DNA of 18,471 bases from JBEHWX01 sp048498995. Its GTDB lineage: Bacteria; Bacteroidota; Ignavibacteria; OLB7. The stretch covers positions 1 to 18,471 of the forward strand of contig JBEHWX010000109.1 in assembly GCA_048498995.1 (NCBI GenBank), written 5' to 3'. This document shows, piece by piece, positions 14,660 to 18,471 of the stretch. The notes below the pieces were generated by a model. That model saw only the letters and a program-made list of their open reading frames with translations. It did not search any database and had not been told where the DNA came from. Every line of letters begins with the position of its first letter. The first letter of the stretch is position 1. The translations under genes were made by a program, and so were the position numbers.

Positions 14660-14925
14660 GTCGAGACCCGCCGTCCGCGAACGTTCGTCAACGAACATTC
14701 GTCAACGAAGGGCCGTCGGTAACAAATCGCCAGCGAAGCGCCCCGTGCTCCCACGAGGCAGGATAGTTGCGGAATATTCCCTCGATACGGCGTCCTTCCC
14801 GCCCGCCGATCCGGTCGATCGTCCCGAATCCCGTCGTCACGATCCTCCCAAAACAACCTCCTTCACATGCACGATTCCGGCGGTGACGACGCGGCCGGAG
14901 CGAACTCACTTTCTCACGACGCACG
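14660..14925. other. Intergenic region between Usp and FBPase genes
   Basis: This 266-nt gap has a tandem palindromic motif near its left end, described separately at 14684-14709. The remainder has only low-quality short frames, and no clear promoter box was recognised. No good Shine-Dalgarno sequence lies directly before the FBPase ATG. Confidence 0.5.
14684..14709. repeat. Tandem 12-bp palindromic motif TTCGTCAACGAA x2
   Basis: TTCGTCAACGAA occurs at 14684-14695 and again at 14698-14709 (14-bp period, 12/12 identical). Each copy is an inverted repeat TTCGT/ACGAA. The first copy extends to GTTCGT/ACGAAC, and the preceding GAACGTTC is also palindromic. This could be an operator pair or, as RNA, tandem small hairpins (TTCG-TCAA-CGAA) after the Usp gene. 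It starts 24 nt after the Usp stop codon and lies more than 200 nt before the FBPase start. Confidence 0.6.
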
Positions 14926-15972
14926 ATGCCCTCTTTCCCGAAGCTCATCACGATCGAGCGCCATATCGCCGATCAGCAGCATATCCACCACCGCGCCACC
15001 GGCGCCTTCAGCCGCCTGTTGCGCGATCTCACCGTGGCCGTCAAGGTCGTCTCCCGTGAAGTCCGCCGCGCGGGCCTCGCCGATATCCTCGGCCTGGCCG
15101 GCAGCGAGAACGTCCACGGAGAGCAGGTGAAGAAGCTCGATCTGTTCGCCAACGAGATCATCGTCCGGACGATGCGCTATGGCGGGCACCTCTGCGCGAT
15201 GGCCTCCGAGGAATCCGAGGGGCTGATCCCGATCCCCGAGAGCGCCGAGAAGGGCTCCTACGTTCTGCTGTTCGATCCGCTCGACGGATCGACGAACATC
15301 GACGTCAACGCGCCGATCGGCACCATCTTCTCGATCCTCCGCCGCACCAGCGCCGACGACGGCACCGACGGCTGCATGGAGGATCTGGTCCAGCCCGGCT
15401 ACAAGCAGGTGGCCGCCGGCTACGCCCTCTACGGCTCCAGCACCGTCTTCGCCTATACCACCGGCGACGGCGTGGACATCTTCACGCTCGACCCGACGAT
15501 CGGCGAGTTCCTCCTCTCCAGCGCCCGCGTCCAGATCCCGAAGCGGGGCCGGATCTACTCGATCAACGAGGGGAACAGCGCCTGCTGGCTCCCCGGCACC
15601 AAGCGCTACATCGAGCACCTGAAGAAGGAGAATCCGGAGGATGGACGCCCCTACGGCCTCCGCTACATCGGCACCGCCGTGGCCGACATCCATCGCACTC
15701 TCCTCTACGGCGGCATCTTCCTCTACCCGGCCGACAAGAAGGCGACCAACGGCAAGCTCCGGCTGATGTACGAGGTCAATCCGCTCGGGATGATCGTCGA
15801 GCAGGCCGGCGGCGCCGCCATCGACGGACGCGACCGGGTGCTGGAGATGGTGCCGACCACGCTCCACCAGCGCTGCCCGCTCGTCTGCGGCAGCATCGAG
15901 GACGTGGCCATGGCCAAGGAGTTCATGGCCGAGGATTTCGCCGCCATCGAAACCGCCGTCGCCGGAACATGA
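14926..15972 (+). CDS. fbp: Fructose-1,6-bisphosphatase, class I
   Basis: It hydrolyses fructose-1,6-bisphosphate to fructose-6-phosphate in gluconeogenesis and sugar-phosphate cycling. The 348-aa product matches the usual length. The metal site is complete: Glu95 and Glu96 in ASEESEG, Asp117 and Asp120 in DPLDGSTNID, and Glu283 in YEVNPLGM. The Li-sensitive phosphatase core continues with GTIFSILRR, YSINEGN at about 211-217 and GGIFLYPAD at about 262-270. The ending is an acidic, Ala-rich tail. The ATG at 14926 begins the normal family start, although no strong ribosome site is seen. Its TGA overlaps the pdxA ATG (ATGA), so the two are probably co-translated. It is of the class I (plant/E. 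coli Fbp) type, unrelated to GlpX. Confidence 0.96.
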   Translation: MPSFPKLITIERHIADQQHIHHRATGAFSRLLRDLTVAVKVVSREVRRAGLADILGLAGSENVHGEQVKKLDLFANEIIVRTMRYGGHLCAMASEESEGLIPIPESAEKGSYVLLFDPLDGSTNIDVNAPIGTIFSILRRTSADDGTDGCMEDLVQPGYKQVAAGYALYGSSTVFAYTTGDGVDIFTLDPTIGEFLLSSARVQIPKRGRIYSINEGNSACWLPGTKRYIEHLKKENPEDGRPYGLRYIGTAVADIHRTLLYGGIFLYPADKKATNGKLRLMYEVNPLGMIVEQAGGAAIDGRDRVLEMVPTTLHQRCPLVCGSIEDVAMAKEFMAEDFAAIETAVAGT

Positions 15973-16994
15973 GCCGGAGCGGATCGCATCCCGGCGATGA
16001 CGCCGCTTCCCTTCCGCGCGTCGCCTTCACGATCGGCGACGCCAACGGGATCGGACCGGAAGTGCTCTTCAAGGCGCTCGCCGATCCGGCCGTGCGCGCC
16101 ATCTGCGCGCCGGTCGTCATCGGCAACCGGCGGATCCTTCGCGACTATCTGAAGCTCCTCCCGCTCGACGGCATCTCCGTCGGCGAGGAGGAGCTCGTCG
16201 TTTCCGGCGCTCCGGTGCCGATCGTCGAGATCGCATCCGACGCGCGCCTCGCGCTCGGCCACGAGGAAGCCGCGATCGGACGGCTCGCCGGCGACGCGAT
16301 CGTCCACGCGGCGCGGATGGCCGCCGGTGGCGAGGTGGCGGCGATGGTGACGATGCCGATCTCCAAGCACGCGATCCATCTCGGCGGCCACGACTTTCCG
16401 GGACACACGGAGATGATTGCCTCGATCACCGGGGGAACGCCGCTGATGGTGCTGATGACCGAGGGGCTGCGCGTTGCCCTGGTGACGATCCACGTGCCGC
16501 TCGCGCGGGTGCCGTCGATGATCACGCGGGAGCTGGTGGCCGAGCGGCTTCGACAGGTGCACCGCATGCTCGTGCGCGATTTCGGCGGCCAGCGGCGGTC
16601 GATCGCGGTGCTGGGGCTGAACCCGCACGCGGGAGAATCCGGGGAGATCGGGAGCGAGGAGATCGAGGCGATAGCGCCGGCGCTGGAGCAGGCGCGCGCC
16701 GAGGGAATCGACGCGCGAGGGCCCTTCCCCGCCGATGGCTTCTTCGCCCGCTTCGTGCCGGGGGAGCATGGCGCGGTGCTGGCGATGTATCACGACCAGG
16801 GTCTGATCCCGCTGAAGCTGTACGCGCGCGGCGCCGGGGTGAACTTCACCGCGAACCTTCCGATCGTCAGAACATCGCCGGACCACGGCACCGCCTACGC
16901 GATCGCCGGACGTGGCATCGCCGAGGCGCGGAGCACGGTGGAGGCGGTGGAAGCGGCCGTGGCGATCGCGCGCCGCCGCGCGTCGCGCGCCTGA
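15969..16994 (+). CDS. pdxA: 4-hydroxythreonine-4-phosphate dehydrogenase
   Basis: It oxidises 4-phosphohydroxy-L-threonine with NAD(P) in the DXP-dependent pyridoxal phosphate pathway, in the cytosol. The 341-aa product carries GDANGIGPE at 23-31 (the family norm is GDPxGIGPE), TMPISKHAIHLGG and FPGHTE at about 128-148. The metal histidines are His175 (TIHVPL), His220 (GLNPHAGE) and His275 (YHDQG). The C-terminal RTSPDHGTAYAIAGRGIAE is the family hallmark. The first 15 residues are a polar extension, so a later start is possible, but the ATG at 15969 overlaps the FBPase stop by 4 nt and fits coupling. No other B6 gene lies in the window. Confidence 0.95.
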   Translation: MSRSGSHPGDDAASLPRVAFTIGDANGIGPEVLFKALADPAVRAICAPVVIGNRRILRDYLKLLPLDGISVGEEELVVSGAPVPIVEIASDARLALGHEEAAIGRLAGDAIVHAARMAAGGEVAAMVTMPISKHAIHLGGHDFPGHTEMIASITGGTPLMVLMTEGLRVALVTIHVPLARVPSMITRELVAERLRQVHRMLVRDFGGQRRSIAVLGLNPHAGESGEIGSEEIEAIAPALEQARAEGIDARGPFPADGFFARFVPGEHGAVLAMYHDQGLIPLKLYARGAGVNFTANLPIVRTSPDHGTAYAIAGRGIAEARSTVEAVEAAVAIARRRASRA

Positions 16995-17183
16995 CCGAGG
17001 CGAGCGACTCTCGCGGCCGATCGCCGGACGTGCGAGGATACTGATGTATTCTCGGAGCGGATGAAGCGCGTCGTATCATCATCTCCGTGGGGCTCTTCTA
17101 ACCGGAGCGCCCCTCGATCCGTTCCATGGATGTCGGCATGACCGGCAATCAACGGGATACGGGTGAGATAGGAGATGATCGAC
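16995..17183. other. Intergenic region before the 72-aa hypothetical gene
   Basis: A 189-nt gap. Only a 26-codon frame starting at 17061 with GGAGCGG in front of it was seen, and it has no sequence features of a leader peptide that I recognise. No terminator with a T run was found after pdxA. Confidence 0.4.
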
Positions 17184-17402
17184 ATGACGACTCCGATCAC
17201 TGTCACGCTCGACACTCTGTACGAGATCGAGCGACGCATCGACTGGCTGGCTCCGATCGAGCTGCGCGACGACGGAGCGCGACTGCTGTTCGGCATCGAC
17301 GGCGCCGAATACTATTTTCCCGCGGAGATCTGGTACACGATGCTGCGAACCGTTATCGCCCGCCAGGCGGGCATCGGGTATCGCCGCAGGGCCGACGCCT
17401 GA
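17184..17402 (+). CDS. Conserved-looking small hypothetical protein
   Basis: A 72-aa protein I cannot assign. It has a balanced composition with alternating polar and aromatic residues, unlike the surrounding noise frames: TVTLDTLYEIERRIDWLAPIE, then an Asp/Gly turn, LLFGIDGAEYYFPAEIWYTM, and a basic end with GYRRRADA. There is no signal peptide and no membrane segment. It looks like a compact, globular, cytosolic domain. The ATG at 17184 is chosen over the one at 17175 because AGGAG (17170-17174) then has a normal 9-nt spacing. It precedes the FtsE-type ATPase by 43 nt in the same direction, so the two may be co-transcribed. Confidence 0.72.
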   Translation: MTTPITVTLDTLYEIERRIDWLAPIELRDDGARLLFGIDGAEYYFPAEIWYTMLRTVIARQAGIGYRRRADA

Positions 17403-17445
17403 GGTCGGCCGCCATCCGTGGACGCCCTTACCGTATCGCGAGAGC

Positions 17446-18120
17446 ATGATCGAGCTCAAGAACCTCACACTGACACATCGCGGACTTCCCGTGGTGCGCA
17501 ATGCCACGCTGGAGATACGCCCCGGCGACGTGGTGATCCTGACCGGAGAGACCGGCTCCGGGAAAACCACGCTGATCCGCGCCCTCTACGGCGACCTTCC
17601 GATCGAGTCGGGGGACGTTGCCATCGACGGCGTGGGGCTCAGGAAGCTGGCGGCGCGGAAGCTGCCGAGGCTCAGGCGGAGAATGGGGCTGATCTTTCAG
17701 GACGACAAGCTGCTGGACGACCGGAGCGTGTACGACAACATCCGCTTCGCGCTCTCGATTCAGAAGGGCTCCTCGAAGGAGATCACCCGCACGGCGCTCT
17801 CGGTGCTGAACGAGATCGGGCTGAGCCATCTGCGCTCGTCGATGCCGCATCAGCTCTCGGCCGGCGAGGCGCAGCGGATCGGCGTGGCGCGCGCCCTCTC
17901 GAACGAGCCGGCGATCGTCCTCGCCGACGAGCCGACCGGAGATCTCGACGCGGCGACGGCAATCGAGATCTTCCGCTACCTGGCGCGGCGTCGCACGCCG
18001 GAGCGGCTGTTCCTCATCGCGACGCACGATCCCTCCCGCGCGCTGGAGGTCTTCCCCGATGCCCGCCGCTGGCATCTGGAGCAGGGGCAGTTGAGGAGTA
18101 TCGGATATCCGGAGCCCTGA
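17446..18120 (+). CDS. ftsE: FtsE-type ABC ATPase
   Basis: A 224-aa ATPase of the FtsE/LolD/MacB group. In the FtsEX complex it binds FtsX at the membrane and activates septal murein hydrolases. Walker A is GETGSGKTT at 34-42, the Q-loop is IFQDDKLLDDRSVYDNI at about 83-99 (very FtsE-like), and the signature is LSAGE at 137-141 in place of LSGGE. Walker B is IVLADE at 157-162, followed by PTGDLD, and the switch His is 194 in ATHD. The ATG at 17446 follows GAGAG. No complete ftsX follows; only a 30-codon frame overlaps the stop before the repeat tract begins. I recall that in Bacteroidota ftsE and ftsX are often unlinked, so this may be normal. A LolD-like function is the alternative. Confidence 0.85.
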   Translation: MIELKNLTLTHRGLPVVRNATLEIRPGDVVILTGETGSGKTTLIRALYGDLPIESGDVAIDGVGLRKLAARKLPRLRRRMGLIFQDDKLLDDRSVYDNIRFALSIQKGSSKEITRTALSVLNEIGLSHLRSSMPHQLSAGEAQRIGVARALSNEPAIVLADEPTGDLDAATAIEIFRYLARRRTPERLFLIATHDPSRALEVFPDARRWHLEQGQLRSIGYPEP

Positions 18121-18212
18121 TGCTCCGCCGCGCGCGCCGGCATGCCGAGATATTCTTCCGAGACTCATTCGGCTTGTCGAGAGCTATGCCGCCGCCCATC
18201 CTCTCAGACTGA
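18120..18212 (+). pseudogene. 30-codon ORF overlapping the ftsE stop, ended by repeats
   Basis: The ATG at 18120 overlaps the TGA of the ATPase gene (TGATG), the same coupling seen elsewhere in this window. The frame encodes MLRRARRHAEIFF and then RDSFGLSRAMPPPILSD before a TGA whose last base is the first base of the 29-bp repeat array. It could be the truncated 5' end of a coupled partner gene (for instance an FtsX-like permease) cut off by repeat expansion, a genuine short peptide, or chance. No family is recognisable in 30 residues. Confidence 0.25.
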
Positions 18213-18304
18213 AAGCTTGATCTGATCTGCCTGAAAGCGGAAAGCTTGATCTGATCTGCCTGAGAGCGGAAAGCTTGATCTGATCTGCCTGAGAGCGGAA
18301 AGCT
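18205..18304. repeat. 29-bp tandem repeat, about 3.3 copies
   Basis: AAAGCTTGATCTGATCTGCC starts units at 18212, 18241 and 18270, with a partial unit at 18299 (AAAGCTTG...), giving an exact 29-bp period. The units end in CTGAAAGCGG or CTGAGAGCGG, a single-base variant (the first copy has A, later copies G). The unit contains the palindrome AAGCTT and a GATCTGATC direct repeat. The length is not a multiple of three, and no coding role is evident. Confidence 0.9.
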
Positions 18305-18334
18305 TGTACGGGCGTTCAATTGAACGCCCGTACA
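18305..18334. repeat. 30-bp perfect palindrome
   Basis: The arms TGTACGGGCGTTCAA (18305-18319) and TTGAACGCCCGTACA (18320-18334) are perfect reverse complements with no spacer. It stands exactly at the junction between the 29-bp array and the 17-bp array. It could be a REP-like element, a recombination or protein-binding site, or a strong bidirectional hairpin. The GTA...TAC ends and GC-rich arms recall the GTAGGCGC...GCGCCTAC repeats at 22-310. Confidence 0.92.
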
Positions 18335-18471
18335 TCTCAATCCCATCCGGCTCTCAATCCCATCCGGCTCTCAATCCCATCCGGCTCTGAATCCCATCCG
18401 GCTCTGAATCCCATCCGGCTCTGAATCCCATCCGGCTCTGAATCCCATCCGGCTCTGAATCCCATCCGGCT
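18335..18471. repeat. 17-bp tandem array, eight full copies, continues past the window
   Basis: TCTSAATCCCATCCGGC repeats with an exact 17-bp period from 18335 (starts at 18335, 18352, 18369, 18386, 18403, 18420, 18437, 18454), and the ninth copy starts at 18471. The first three copies have C at the variable position and the last five have G; otherwise the copies are identical. There are no spacers. The period is not a multiple of three, and no coding function is apparent. Confidence 0.95.

Noticed and set aside
14914..15867. 317-codon minus-strand open frame opposite FBPase
   Set aside because: Antisense shadow of a complete class I FBPase with all metal ligands.
17061..17141. 26-codon frame as a leader peptide
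   Set aside because: No run of regulatory codons and no attenuator hairpin with a T tract follows, so there is no support beyond an ATG with a nearby GGAG.
18205..18471. Possible CRISPR array at the window end
   Set aside because: Both arrays are head-to-tail with no spacers, and the units are 29 and 17 bp.

Overview
The window is a strongly GC-rich bacterial chromosome segment with dense gene packing and many start/stop overlaps (ATGA, TGATG). The protein at 7424-8164 combines a Sec signal peptide with a C-terminal domain of the type IX secretion (Por/T9SS) sorting type. The diaminopimelate decarboxylase carries the CETD variant of the substrate motif, which I associate with Bacteroidota-type LysA. 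A few upstream regions have boxes resembling the Bacteroidota -7 element (TAnnTTTG). Together these suggest a GC-rich member of the Bacteroidota/Chlorobiota (FCB) superphylum, possibly a Kapabacteria-, Ignavibacteria- or Rhodothermia-like lineage. No rRNA or tRNA is present to settle this, so the placement is inference.

Layout. 22-310: three tandem 94-95 bp units full of nested inverted repeats. 342-3318 (minus): trpS, lysA and a DUF952 protein. 3500-6823 (plus): a four-gene overlapping operon for an OpuC-type glycine betaine/choline ABC importer (ATPase, two permeases, lipoprotein binding protein). 6928-7215 (minus): a small hydrophilic protein of unknown function. 7424-8164 (plus): the secreted T9SS-type protein, followed by a good rho-independent terminator. 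8551-9180: Fe/Mn superoxide dismutase. 9362-10685: an ISC-type [2Fe-2S] ferredoxin, IscX and a LON-substrate-binding-domain protein. 10850-13956 (minus): an M24 metallopeptidase followed by an exported TPR protein. 14195-14659 (plus): a universal stress protein. 14926-16994: class I fructose-1,6-bisphosphatase with overlapping pdxA. 17184-18120: a 72-aa hypothetical protein and an FtsE-type ATPase. 18205-18471: a composite repeat tract (29-bp tandem repeats, a 30-bp perfect palindrome, then a 17-bp tandem array running off the window).

Themes. Osmolyte import, superoxide dismutase, the Fe-S ferredoxin/IscX pair and the universal stress protein suggest a locus rich in stress and redox housekeeping. 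LysA, TrpRS, FBPase and PdxA are core metabolism. No integrated mobile element, CRISPR array or defence system is visible. The least explained sequence lies in the two repeat tracts at the window ends, the small hydrophilic ORF, and the secreted protein with a Trp/Cys motif. I did not find a clear new multi-gene system.
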